64,000 nt of DNA from Planctomycetales bacterium (GTDB taxonomy: Bacteria; Planctomycetota; Planctomycetia; Planctomycetales; Planctomycetaceae): assembly GCA_026400835.1 (NCBI GenBank), contig JAPLOA010000079.1, positions 1-64,000 of the forward strand, read 5' to 3'. The position numbers and the translations under genes were made by a program. Positions 1 through 8,596 of the stretch are shown here, piece by piece. Below the pieces are notes generated by a model, which saw nothing but the letters and a program-made list of their open reading frames with translations, searched no databases and was not told the origin of the DNA. Numbering within the stretch: position 1 is the stretch's first letter; each line of letters begins with the position of its first letter.

Positions 1-139
1 CTAAGTCTGTCAATTCTAAAGTCCGACACCACCATCAAAGACAACGTCCGAGGCAAACGTCTGCTTGCAGGATGGAATTTGAACAACCTCAAGAAGATTT
101 TGTCAGCTTTTCAAGCCACTTGAACGTGCGATTGCCCTG
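1..139 (+). mobile_element. 3' end of an ISAs1-family-like transposase gene and possible IS right end
   Basis: Frame 1 is open from the window edge to a TGA at 121-123 and gives about 40 residues containing GKRLLAGWNLNNLKKIL. From memory, this resembles the extreme C-terminus of ISAs1-family (H-repeat) DDE transposases, where a KRxxAGWxxxYLxxxL pattern follows the last helix. Just after the stop, bases 125-139 (CGTGCGATTGCCCTG) would read CAGGGCAATCGCACG on the other strand, a plausible outer terminal repeat. The catalytic part and the left end lie outside the window. The family call is tentative because only the tail is visible; the alternative is the end of an unrelated upstream gene. Confidence 0.4.
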
Positions 140-290
140 CTCGCTTGCATACAGAGAATCCCGACGCCACGATCCCGTTCGTTCGCGGGTTTGTTGCCTG
201 AATGCTTTGGGTGGCTCCCCAAAAGCTCGTAGTACCGGGTTCTCTCCCCGCTTAGTCAATTCCCTCAGAATTCAAAGGGTTTTTGTGTCA

Positions 291-1496
291 ATGAGTTCTC
301 AGCCAAGCCTTCCCCTCGGTTTCACAGCATCGGGAACAACTTGTGGCATTAAGGCCAGCGGAAAGCCTGATCTTGCCTTATTTGTTTCAGATCGACCGGC
401 CGCATCGGCCGGCGTTTTTACGACAAATCGTGTCTGCGGTGCGCCAGTCATTGTTTCCAAAGAGCGAGTCCCGTCGTCGGTGGCTCGTGCTGTGATCATC
501 AATTCGGGGAACTCCAATGCCGCGACCGGTGAGCCTGGAATTGCAGACGCACGAACGATGACAGCGGCAGTGGCGAAGCAACTTGACTGTCACGAGGAAG
601 CCGTCTTTGTGTGCTCGACCGGTGTAATTGGTGTTCCGCTGCCCATGGCGACCATTATGAAGGGCATCCCGAAGGGGATTGAAGCCTTAGGAGCATCTGA
701 TCAGCACTTGCGCGATGCGGCGACCTCAATGATGACCACGGACACCTTTCCGAAGCTCACATCGGTCGACGTCAGGGTCTCCGGCGGCACCGTAAGAGTC
801 TCCGGTGCCTGCAAAGGCGCTGCCATGATCGCGCCAAACATGGCGACGATGCTGGGAGTTGTCCTGACGGATGCCGCATTGACCCCGGAACAATGTGATC
901 AGGCGCTTCGGTTTGGAGTGGACCGCACATTTAACTGCATCAGTGTCGACGGACATATGAGCACTAGCGACACCGTGCTGCTGCTGGCCAACGGAGCTAA
1001 TCCCAAAGAATTGTCTCCTGAGGACTTCCTAAAGGTCCAGGCTGCCGTCCAGCAGGTTTGCCAACATCTGGCGACCAGCATTATCCGAGACGCCGAGGGG
1101 GCCGATCACTTCGTAACGGTGGATGTCCAAGGCTTAGAAAACCGTGAACAGGCCTTTCGAATCGCCAAAGAGATCGCAGAAAGCGCGCTGGTGAAAACGG
1201 CAATTGCGGGCGGCGATCCCAACTGGGGCCGAATTGTTTCTGCGGCCGGCTATGCCAATGTGGAATTTGATACGGCCTTTGCTTCACTGAAGATCAATGG
1301 GGTTCAGGTGTACCTGGCAGGCACACCTGTTCGCTTTAATGCGAGTGAGCTTTCCGCAAGCTTGAAGTCGAAACGCGATGTCACACTGGAGTATTCGATT
1401 TCTGGTGGGCCATGTTCCGGAACAGAATCGGTCCGATTCTGGACCTCGGATCTGACGCAGGAGTATGTTCGCCTGAATTCTGAATACACCACTTAG
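291..1496 (+). CDS. argJ: Bifunctional glutamate N-acetyltransferase/amino-acid acetyltransferase ArgJ
   Basis: ArgJ moves the acetyl group of N-acetylornithine onto glutamate (cyclic arginine pathway) and, in bifunctional forms, also makes N-acetylglutamate from acetyl-CoA. The product of 401 residues has the usual family length. It contains the self-cleavage motif (APNMATMLG), whose threonine becomes the N-terminal nucleophile of the beta chain, and it ends with the typical LNSEYTT tail. The frame stays open upstream to position 72, but that stretch has no family similarity and overlaps the IS tail, so I place the start at ATG 291, before SSQPSLPLGF. No other arg biosynthesis gene adjoins it; an ArgE-like M20 hydrolase lies 12 kb away, which a cyclic pathway would not need for ornithine synthesis. 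Whether it is mono- or bifunctional cannot be told from sequence. Confidence 0.95.
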   Translation: MSSQPSLPLGFTASGTTCGIKASGKPDLALFVSDRPAASAGVFTTNRVCGAPVIVSKERVPSSVARAVIINSGNSNAATGEPGIADARTMTAAVAKQLDCHEEAVFVCSTGVIGVPLPMATIMKGIPKGIEALGASDQHLRDAATSMMTTDTFPKLTSVDVRVSGGTVRVSGACKGAAMIAPNMATMLGVVLTDAALTPEQCDQALRFGVDRTFNCISVDGHMSTSDTVLLLANGANPKELSPEDFLKVQAAVQQVCQHLATSIIRDAEGADHFVTVDVQGLENREQAFRIAKEIAESALVKTAIAGGDPNWGRIVSAAGYANVEFDTAFASLKINGVQVYLAGTPVRFNASELSASLKSKRDVTLEYSISGGPCSGTESVRFWTSDLTQEYVRLNSEYTT

Positions 1497-1817
1497 TCCG
1501 AGACCGGTAATGTCGTGGGCATAAACGCTTAAAGCCCCGCCAGCAGTCAGTTTAGGTGAAATAGGTTGTCGGTTTCGACTAATCAGACTGATTAGGTTCC
1601 GGACAACGGCGATCCGGAATCTGGCGAAATGCGGAAAGAAGTTCTCGAAGTTGACGGAAAAAGGTGTAAATTCGGTGCAATCGAAATCGGGCAAGTGATC
1701 TGAGTGGTCATTTGCTCAGTTTTGAGGTCGTAAGTGGCAGATTGTCGTGGGGAACTCCTGTTCCGCGTGTGTTCTCCGACGATGCCGCTGCGTACGATTC
1801 CGCGGAGCAACTGATTC
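1497..1817. other. Intergenic region with a perfect 8-bp palindrome
   Basis: No gene is supported between argJ and the DUF309 gene. It contains a perfect inverted repeat, CTAATCAG at 1579-1586 and CTGATTAG at 1588-1595, separated by one base. No T-run follows, so it looks more like an operator than a terminator. A short CTGAG/CTCAG stem followed by TTTT around 1700-1725 could be a weak terminator for argJ. Frames open here have shadow-like composition. Confidence 0.3.
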
Positions 1818-2417
1818 ATGACCCCTAGCCAATGGAGTCGACGACACATGATTACGGCTGAAGCCGAAGCTGAGCGTTTGTACCCTTCCAGTCCACTTCC
1901 CGCCTACACCTACTATCCCGGCTCTGGGATGCCTCACCCTGTTCGTGATCCGAAGGGACACAGTCACGGTAAGAAGCATGCACCGGGACAGGGTCCTCGG
2001 GCGTTGAGCCCTGAAACGTGGGCGAATAATCGTAATTATTTGCTGGGTTTGGATTACTTCAATATGGGCTTCTATTGGGAAGCACATGAGGAGTGGGAGA
2101 AGCTGTGGCGTGTATCTGGTGCTGATACAACGGTTGGTCGGTTCCTTAAAGGACTTATCAAGTTGGCAGCCGCAGGAGTTAAGGTTCGGGAACGAAGTAT
2201 CCACGGAGTACGTCGTCATGCTGCCTCAGCCGGAGAGATGTTCGCCGATGTGGCAGCAGAAGCGGATATCGATTCGTTCTGCGGCCTTGAGTTCATCCGT
2301 CTGCAGTTTGCGGCCGACCGGGCTGCTCAACTGGCTTACAAGAAGCAACATGATCCTGGAACGGCAATCAGAGTCTTCCCATTTGTGTTGAAGCCGGAGT
2401 CTCTTCCGGTTGTGTGA
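1818..2417 (+). CDS. DUF309 domain protein
   Basis: The C-terminal two thirds carry the DUF309 pattern: a helix with [18 protein letters not shown], then [17 protein letters not shown], a small helical fold of unknown biochemical function found in many bacteria. The histidine and acidic residues of EAHEEWE are the most conserved part of the family. Before it is a His/Pro/Gly-rich stretch (residues 10-55) without recognised domain. Two starts are possible, ATG 1818 and ATG 1848; both have a GGAG about ten bases upstream, and I keep the longer. A strong intrinsic terminator follows at 2477-2507, so it is probably transcribed apart from purD. Confidence 0.8.
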   Translation: MTPSQWSRRHMITAEAEAERLYPSSPLPAYTYYPGSGMPHPVRDPKGHSHGKKHAPGQGPRALSPETWANNRNYLLGLDYFNMGFYWEAHEEWEKLWRVSGADTTVGRFLKGLIKLAAAGVKVRERSIHGVRRHAASAGEMFADVAAEADIDSFCGLEFIRLQFAADRAAQLAYKKQHDPGTAIRVFPFVLKPESLPVV

Positions 2418-2476
2418 CAGGTTTGATTGTCGATCCGAAACTCGGGACAGATAAGTGTCTGGTTCGAATTCTTCCG

Positions 2477-2507
2477 AAACTCGCGGTACTCTGCCGCGAG
2501 TTTTTTT
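2477..2507 (+). terminator. Intrinsic terminator after the DUF309 gene
   Basis: The stem AAACTCGCGG (2477-2486) pairs with CCGCGAGTTT (2494-2503) around a seven-base loop and runs into seven consecutive T. It lies between the DUF309 stop and the purD start and separates the two transcription units. Confidence 0.85.
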
Positions 2508-2537
2508 GTTTTCTCAGCACGCAGGGCAGTTGATTCG

Positions 2538-3812
2538 ATGAAGATTCTGGTTGTCGGTTCTGGGGGTCGTGAGCATGCACTGGTTTGGAAACTCGTCCAG
2601 TCGCCGCTGGTCACGAAGGTCTACTGTGCGCCGGGAAATGCAGGGACTGCGATTGATGCTGAGAACCTGAACATTGCCGCAGATGATGTGCATCGGCTCG
2701 TGAAGTTCGTGCGTGAGAACCACATCGATCTGACAGTTGTCGGGCCGGAAGCTCCACTAGTTGCAGGATTGACTGATGAGCTGCGTCGGCATGGATTGGC
2801 CGTCTTCGGTCCGTCGGCCGCGGCTGCTCGCCTGGAAGGCAGTAAAGTCTTCACCAAGAAGTTGTTGAAAAAGGCCAATATTCCCACTGCTGCATTCTCT
2901 GTGTTCAGCCGAGTTCCGGAGGCCATGCAATATCTGGATGACTGTGAAGAGCAGCCCCTCGTTGTGAAAGCTGATGGCCTTGCAGCGGGAAAAGGCGTAT
3001 TCGTCTGCGCGAACCTGGCAGAAGCTCGCACCGCTGTCAGAGCAATTCTGCAGGAGCGAGCGTTCGGAGATGCAGGGTCACAGGTTGTCATTGAGGAATG
3101 TCTGGTCGGTCAGGAAGCCAGCATTCTGGCGATCGTAGATGGCGACACGATCATGCCATTGGATGTCGCTCAGGACCATAAGCGAGCCCACGATAATGAC
3201 AAGGGTCCGAATACCGGAGGGATGGGAGCCTATTGCCCAGCGCCGGTTGTAACTACGGAAATCATGGACGAGATCGTGCGTCGAATTCTGATCCCGACAG
3301 TCCATACGATGAAAGTCGAAGGCTGCACGTTTTCCGGAGTCCTTTACGCTGGCATCATGTTAACATCGCATGGCCCGAAGGTTCTGGAATTCAATGTCCG
3401 ATTTGGCGATCCGGAAGCACAGCCGGTGTTAATGCGAATGAAGTCGGATCTGGCTCAAGTGCTGCTGATGGCGGCGACAGGGAAACTGTCAGAGCTGGAA
3501 GGAATTGAATGGGATCCTCGGCCTGCTGTCTGCGTCGTAATGGCGTCAGAGGGATATCCAGGTGATTATACCAAGGGGCATCCAATCTCTGGAATTTCTG
3601 AAGCGGACAAGGTTCCAGGTGCAAAGGTCTTTCACGCCGGGACGACGATCAATAAGTTCGGCGAGGTCGTCAATGCTGGCGGACGAGTGCTCGGTGTCAC
3701 AGCCATGGGTGACACAATTGCCGATGCGAAAAGAGCCGCTTATGAAGCCGTCGACAAGATTTCGTGGCAGGGCGGATGGTGTCGTCGTGATATTTCCGAC
3801 AAGGCACAGTAG
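2538..3812 (+). CDS. purD: Phosphoribosylamine-glycine ligase PurD
   Basis: GARS, an ATP-grasp enzyme, joins glycine to 5-phosphoribosylamine with ATP in the second step of purine synthesis. The 424-residue product has the normal length. It starts with MKILVVGSGGREHALVWKL, the signature N-terminal Rossmann segment, continues with the ATP-grasp segment VVKADGLAAGKGVFV, and carries EFNVRFGDPEAQPVL, the metal- and phosphate-binding motif. I take ATG 2538; the frame is open to 2427 but that part overlaps the terminator hairpin. It lies convergent with the YggS-like gene, 65 bases away. No other pur gene is in the window. Confidence 0.96.
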   Translation: MKILVVGSGGREHALVWKLVQSPLVTKVYCAPGNAGTAIDAENLNIAADDVHRLVKFVRENHIDLTVVGPEAPLVAGLTDELRRHGLAVFGPSAAAARLEGSKVFTKKLLKKANIPTAAFSVFSRVPEAMQYLDDCEEQPLVVKADGLAAGKGVFVCANLAEARTAVRAILQERAFGDAGSQVVIEECLVGQEASILAIVDGDTIMPLDVAQDHKRAHDNDKGPNTGGMGAYCPAPVVTTEIMDEIVRRILIPTVHTMKVEGCTFSGVLYAGIMLTSHGPKVLEFNVRFGDPEAQPVLMRMKSDLAQVLLMAATGKLSELEGIEWDPRPAVCVVMASEGYPGDYTKGHPISGISEADKVPGAKVFHAGTTINKFGEVVNAGGRVLGVTAMGDTIADAKRAAYEAVDKISWQGGWCRRDISDKAQ

Positions 3813-3877
3813 AAATCTGCAAACATTTCAGCGACTGATTTCGGGGACGAGTTTTCTGGAATTGATTCTCCCTGCGA

Positions 3878-4588
3878 TCAGGTTGGCTCCAAACCGTGGA
3901 AAAGTCTGCTGCCAATTCGGACGAGCGTTGCACCTTCTTCAATCGCTGGAATAAAGTCGCCACTCATGCCCATCGAAAGCTCAGGGAGCTGGATGCCAGC
4001 TTTCTTTGAGTCCTCTCTCGCCGCAAGTTGATCTCGTAACTGCCGGAGTTTGCGAAACGTGGGCCGAGCATGTTCTGCATTCTCTGATTCGGCGGCCATG
4101 GTCATTAAACCGTTGACGTGAGTCCTGGCACAAATCGCCATGACGGCTGGCCATTCGTTAATGATCTCTTCCGGAGTAAAGCCTGATTTGGTTGTTTCCC
4201 CTGAGGCGTTGACCTGAAGCAGCACGTGAGCATCCCTGTTGATGCTTGCGGCTGTTTTTTCGATTCGTTCCAGGAGCTTCAACGAATCAACAGAGTGAAT
4301 GAGTGTTGCGTGCTGTAATGCCAGCCGAACTTTGTTCTGCTGAAGCTGCCCAATGAGATGCCATTCGGCGTCCGGCAATATTGTCTGCCGGTCTGCGAGT
4401 TGTTGGGGACGGTTCTCTCCAAACGTTTGATGAAGAGGCCTTAGCTCCTGAACCCACGACCATTCGGCATACTTTGTTACCGCCACAAGACTTACTGAGG
4501 ACTCATTTCTGCCAGCTCGCACACAGGCCGAGCGAATTTCATCACGGATAGTCTTGATATTCTGAGACAATTTTTCGTGAACGGGCAT
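3878..4588 (-). CDS. YggS-family PLP-binding protein (pyridoxal phosphate homeostasis)
   Basis: Members of the YggS/PLPBP family are single-domain alanine-racemase-like TIM barrels that bind PLP on one lysine and buffer vitamin B6 and amino-acid pools; they have no established enzyme activity. The lysine is in SLVAVTKYAEW near residue 35. Other family signatures are HLIGQLQQNKV, LLQVNASGETTKSG and the phosphate-binding C-terminal LSMGMSGDF...VRIGSRLFHG. The common GENYVQE segment reads GENRPQQ here. The start is uncertain: ATG 4588 gives MPVHEKLSQN and fits family length (236 aa); ATG codons at 4591 and 4609 in the same frame are also possible, and none has a good ribosome binding site. Confidence 0.88.
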   Translation of the reverse strand: MPVHEKLSQNIKTIRDEIRSACVRAGRNESSVSLVAVTKYAEWSWVQELRPLHQTFGENRPQQLADRQTILPDAEWHLIGQLQQNKVRLALQHATLIHSVDSLKLLERIEKTAASINRDAHVLLQVNASGETTKSGFTPEEIINEWPAVMAICARTHVNGLMTMAAESENAEHARPTFRKLRQLRDQLAAREDSKKAGIQLPELSMGMSGDFIPAIEEGATLVRIGSRLFHGLEPT

Positions 4589-4933
4589 CATAATGATGAT
4601 CGGAAACATTTAAGGAGACTTCCGGCGTTGAGCCATGGATTTTTGCCAGACTCAGATCAGTAACAACTCTTGCAGTCAATTGTGTGAGGTTCGCCCAGTA
4701 TGTCCATGTCTCAACCGGCTGTTTCTCACCTTTTCCTGCTGGGCGAATTCGCAGAATTGAGTTACTCTGGGTCTTCATACATGTCATTAGCCGAGGCAAT
4801 ATTGGCCCAAAATGATTTGAGAAAGTGTTTGTCGTCGCTGGCCCAAAGCTGTTGTGGCGCTAACGTTGCATTATCACGTTCGTGGCAGCAAATGTTGAGT
4901 TGAACCGGCCCCTGAAGATGAGGTTACTCGGGT
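4589..4933. other. Intergenic region between divergent genes
   Basis: About 340 bases separate the YggS-like gene from the propeller/cytochrome gene, so promoters for both directions should lie here. I see no convincing -35/-10 pair and no RNA gene. The short open frames in it have unusual composition and no family motif. Confidence 0.4.
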
Positions 4934-6745
4934 ATGAATCAGCGTAGCACATCGGGATTTCTGACAGCTTCAATCTTCATGCTTGCGATGACTCCGGTCG
5001 CTTTTTGCGCAGAGCTATTGTCACCGCAACTACGCTCTTTGCCGCAATATCGGGTCCCAGTGGATCTCGTCTGTCAGAATGATTTTCTGTTTGTGGCCAA
5101 TTCTCGGACAGGCTCCGTAATCAAAATTGACGTGACGTCCAACGAACTCCTGGCGGAATGGAAGGTCGCAGAATCTCTTAGTGGGATTGCCGCGTGGCGA
5201 AACGGATTGTTGCTCCTGGACGATCATGCCCACCGACTGCTCTGGTCGACCGAAGAGCCAGGAAGTTCGCGACTTGAGCCCATTCTGAGTGTGGAGTTGC
5301 CTCAGCACCCGGTTGATGTTGCTGTCAGCGCGGACGAAACTTCGGTGGCAGTCTCATCGCTATGGTCCAGGACTGTGACCTTGTTTCGGGGACAGCGAGA
5401 TGGGCTGCAAAAAGAACGACAACTGAGCTTGTCGTTTGCACCTCGCACCATGTTGTATCTCACGGACGGCAAACTGATCGTTGCCGATTCCTTCGCGGGT
5501 CGGCTGGCTATTGTCGATACGGCAGCGGGCGCCGTCTTGAAGGAGCATAATGTTTATGGGCACAACATTCGGGGTTTGGGGCTTAATCACAAGCACGGGA
5601 AACTGCTGGTTGCCTGTCAGACGCTCGATCCAGCCACGTTCACGACTTACGAAAGAGTCTTCTGGGGAGTCCTGATGCAGAACGGACTGCATTCGATTCC
5701 GCTTGATCAGTTATTGTCATCGTCTGGTGATGCTGGCGACACAGCTCCGGGGGAAGCGGAATACTCCGGAACGTCATATGCTTCACAGCAGCGATACCCG
5801 CTGGGTACGCCATCAATTGGATCGGGTGATCCCGGCGCCATGGTCGTAACCAAAGACGATACCACGTTGATTGTGATTTCGGGCGTGAATCAAGTGGCAT
5901 TCAGAACCGCCAGTCATATGCCTTTTGAACGTTTGAAAACAGGGAAGAGGCCTCAAGCCATTTGTTTGGATCGTGAGCAGACACGGGCGTTTATTGCGAA
6001 TCGCTTTGACGATTCAATCACGGTCGTTTCTCTTGGGGGTAAGGCCCCGGTGGTCGAAACGACGATTTCGCTGGGTGATATTCGAGAACTCACATTGGCA
6101 GAGCAGGGGGAGCAAACATTCTATGACGCGTCCGTTTCATTGGATGGATGGTTCAGCTGTCATTCATGCCATACCGATGGCCATACAAATGGGCAAAGAG
6201 CAGACACGTTTGGAGATGAGGATCGCGGGGCTCCCAAGAAAGTTGTCTCATTGCGTGGCGTGGCTGATTCTGGGCCATGGGCGTGGACGGGAAGCAAGAA
6301 TAGTCTGGACGAACAAATTAAAACGTCATTGATCATTTCCATGCAGACTCAGATCCCGACAGACGAATTACCAATCGAACGACTTTCAGCGTACTTGAAA
6401 ACTCTTGCTCCGGCGCCATCGCTTCATCTCGCGCGAACAGAAATGCCGAGCCATGAAATTCTGGCGGAAGCAAGAACCGTTTTCGAAACTGCGGGGTGCC
6501 AGAATTGTCATGCAGGGTCCGCGCTGACGAGTCGCGATATGTACGATGTGGGGATCCATGATGAGCAGGGAGAAACGCTTTTCAATCCACCGTCGCTCAG
6601 AGGTGTAAGCCAGCGTGCACCCTATTTTCATGACGGTCGGGCGGCGACGCTTGCCGAAGTTCTGAAGACTTCACATCACAATTCAGAAATGGAACTATCA
6701 GAAAAGCAGATTGAACAGTTGCAGCTGCTTCTGGAAAGTCTGTGA
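4934..6745 (+). CDS. Secreted beta-propeller protein with C-terminal di-haem cytochrome c peroxidase-like domain
   Basis: A signal peptide (about residues 1-26, ending near FCA) directs export. Residues about 35-400 show YVTN/YncE-like propeller strands (DLVCQNDFLFVANSRTGSV; DREQTRAFIANRFDDSITVV). The C-terminal third has two CXXCH haem motifs, C409-H413 (CHSCH) and C522-H526 (CQNCH), followed by NPPSLRGVSQRAPYFHDGRA, the pattern of MauG/bacterial cytochrome c peroxidases. The protein should therefore be a periplasmic redox protein; the propeller may bind a substrate or partner. Peroxidase versus oxidase activity cannot be decided by sequence. Such fusions are common in planctomycetes and other metabolically versatile bacteria. 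Confidence 0.88.
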   Translation: MNQRSTSGFLTASIFMLAMTPVAFCAELLSPQLRSLPQYRVPVDLVCQNDFLFVANSRTGSVIKIDVTSNELLAEWKVAESLSGIAAWRNGLLLLDDHAHRLLWSTEEPGSSRLEPILSVELPQHPVDVAVSADETSVAVSSLWSRTVTLFRGQRDGLQKERQLSLSFAPRTMLYLTDGKLIVADSFAGRLAIVDTAAGAVLKEHNVYGHNIRGLGLNHKHGKLLVACQTLDPATFTTYERVFWGVLMQNGLHSIPLDQLLSSSGDAGDTAPGEAEYSGTSYASQQRYPLGTPSIGSGDPGAMVVTKDDTTLIVISGVNQVAFRTASHMPFERLKTGKRPQAICLDREQTRAFIANRFDDSITVVSLGGKAPVVETTISLGDIRELTLAEQGEQTFYDASVSLDGWFSCHSCHTDGHTNGQRADTFGDEDRGAPKKVVSLRGVADSGPWAWTGSKNSLDEQIKTSLIISMQTQIPTDELPIERLSAYLKTLAPAPSLHLARTEMPSHEILAEARTVFETAGCQNCHAGSALTSRDMYDVGIHDEQGETLFNPPSLRGVSQRAPYFHDGRAATLAEVLKTSHHNSEMELSEKQIEQLQLLLESL

Positions 6746-6835
6746 TCCGCTCCCCGCGCTTCTGCGTTCCCGTGATGGGTATCAGTAGAATTCTGAACAA
6801 AGTGGCCTTTTGCGATAGGGCCCCCTGGTGAAATC

Positions 6836-7480
6836 ATGAAACTGGAAATACGACGAAATCTGATCAGCGTTCTTGCGTTTGTTGGCTTTATCTGGCTCAT
6901 TTTTTTGATCAATGTGCCACTCTCGCTGACCGACTGGAATCTGGTTCAGAACTACGGGCTGAAACCAAGATCCGTATCCGGGTTGATTGGGATCTTCACG
7001 ATGCCGTTTCTGCATGATGGATTCGAGCATCTGCTGGGGAACACGATTCCTCTGGCAGTGCTGCTCTTTATGCTTTCGGTGACTCGCGATAACGCACGCC
7101 GCGTCTTAATCAGCATTACCGTTCTTGCCGGGCTTTTCACATGGGTGATCGGGTTATCCAGCCCTGTAGTCGGTGCAAGTAGTCTGGTCTATGGACTGAC
7201 GGCTTATCTGATCACAGCAGGAATCCATGAGAGAAAACTAGTTTCTGCGGGTACGGCAATTCTGGTGGTGATTCTATACGGAGGCACATTAGCTTGGGGA
7301 CTGTTGCCGTCTGCTGCTAAACGCGTCGCCTGGGACGCCCATTTACTTGGTGCGGCGGCTGGAGCTGTGTTTGCTCACTACACACTGCGTGCCAAGTCAT
7401 CGAAATCTGTCAGCAGCCCGGATACAAAGCCGGTTACTTCAACGACGGAGGTCGTTTCAGAATCTCCGGCAGTCTTTTGA
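6836..7480 (+). CDS. Rhomboid-family intramembrane serine protease
   Basis: A 214-residue polytopic membrane protein with about six hydrophobic segments. The catalytic serine is S115 in VVGASSLVYG, the rhomboid GxSx motif, and the catalytic histidine is H169 in WDAHLLGAAAG. The HLLGN segment near residue 65 matches the conserved helix-2 His/Asn region forming the oxyanion site. Rhomboids cleave transmembrane segments of membrane proteins; the substrate here is unknown. The C-terminal 25 residues are Ser/Thr-rich and probably cytosolic. It follows the propeller gene by 90 bases on the same strand. Confidence 0.9.
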   Translation: MKLEIRRNLISVLAFVGFIWLIFLINVPLSLTDWNLVQNYGLKPRSVSGLIGIFTMPFLHDGFEHLLGNTIPLAVLLFMLSVTRDNARRVLISITVLAGLFTWVIGLSSPVVGASSLVYGLTAYLITAGIHERKLVSAGTAILVVILYGGTLAWGLLPSAAKRVAWDAHLLGAAAGAVFAHYTLRAKSSKSVSSPDTKPVTSTTEVVSESPAVF

Positions 7481-7602
7481 TTCAGAAACGGGATGGCTTC
7501 CATACGCGAAAATTTATGGCCACACACCTGCCAAGGCCCTGGACTTTTTAATCGATGTTTGTCGGAATCATTGATCAAGACGCAGAAAGTGCAAATCGCT
7601 TT

Positions 7603-8583
7603 ATGACCGCATCCATTTCTCTCAATACAGGCGCTCAATTGCCTTCGGTGGGCTTTGGCTTCTGGAAAGTCGATCGTCCTCTCGCGGCTGACGTCGCTGA
7701 ACAGGCGATTCAAATTGGATACCGACATTTGGACTGTGCCTGTGATTATGAAAACGAAAGTGAAGTGGGGCAGGGGATCAAAAAGGCTCTTTCGGATGGT
7801 CTCTGTAAACGCGAAGACCTATGGGTTACTTCCAAGCTTTGGAACACCTATCACAAGGCAGAGCATGTGCGGCAGGCTTGTGAGAAATCACTGAATGATC
7901 TCGGGCTGAAACAACTCGATCTCTACCTGATCCATTTTCCGATCGCTCAGAAATACGTGCCGTTTGATCTGCGTTATCCGCCGGGATGGTTTGTGGATCC
8001 CGCGGCTGAGACACCTCGCATGGAGGAGGATAGAGTTCCGATCAGTGAAACGTGGCAGGCAATGGAAGATCTGGTCGACAGTGGACTTGTGAGGCACATC
8101 GGCATCTGCAATTTTGGCACGAGTTTGCTGCGTGATTTGCTTTCGTACGCTCGAATTCGGCCAAGTGTTCTTCAGGTCGAGTCACATCCTTTTCTTGTGC
8201 AGGCCAAGTTACTGCGATATTGCCAACAGGAGCAGATTGCGTTCACCGCATTCTCTCCTCTCGGGGCCGCCAGCTACTACAGTCTTGGGATGGCCAGCCA
8301 GTCCGAGTCTCTGCTCGACAATCCAATTATTCAGTGCATCGGTATGGAGAAAGCAAAGTCGGCAGCACAGGTTTTGCTTCGCTGGGGAGTTCAACGAGGA
8401 ACCTCAGTGATTCCCAAAACATCGACTCTGGATCGGATGGCCGAGAACCTGAACATCTTTGACTTTGAGTTATCCCAGTCGGATATGGACGCCATCAGTG
8501 GGCTTGACCGAGGTCGTCGTTTCAATGATCCCGGCGTGTTCTGTGAATCTGCCTTCAATACGTTCTGCCCGATTTATGAATAG
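7603..8583 (+). CDS. Aldo/keto reductase
   Basis: An NADPH-dependent (alpha/beta)8 barrel of 326 residues. The tetrad is visible: Asp and Tyr in HLDCACDYENE, Lys in VTSKLWNTYH, and His in LDLYLIHFPIA. The cofactor-binding end SVIPKTSTLDRMAENL is typical. The frame opens at ATG 7555, but MTASISLNTGAQLPSVGFG at ATG 7603 matches the usual AKR beginning. The PhyH-type gene starts 13 bases after the stop, so the two were probably co-transcribed. Substrate unknown; the family covers sugar, keto-acid and xenobiotic carbonyls. Confidence 0.9.
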   Translation: MTASISLNTGAQLPSVGFGFWKVDRPLAADVAEQAIQIGYRHLDCACDYENESEVGQGIKKALSDGLCKREDLWVTSKLWNTYHKAEHVRQACEKSLNDLGLKQLDLYLIHFPIAQKYVPFDLRYPPGWFVDPAAETPRMEEDRVPISETWQAMEDLVDSGLVRHIGICNFGTSLLRDLLSYARIRPSVLQVESHPFLVQAKLLRYCQQEQIAFTAFSPLGAASYYSLGMASQSESLLDNPIIQCIGMEKAKSAAQVLLRWGVQRGTSVIPKTSTLDRMAENLNIFDFELSQSDMDAISGLDRGRRFNDPGVFCESAFNTFCPIYE

Positions 8584-8596
8584 TTGACTGGAGAGG

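Noticed and set aside
4700-4903. Short plus-strand frame of 67 codons between YggS and the propeller gene
   Set aside because: Composition looks like a shadow, no motif or binding site, and it lies in a region that must hold promoters.
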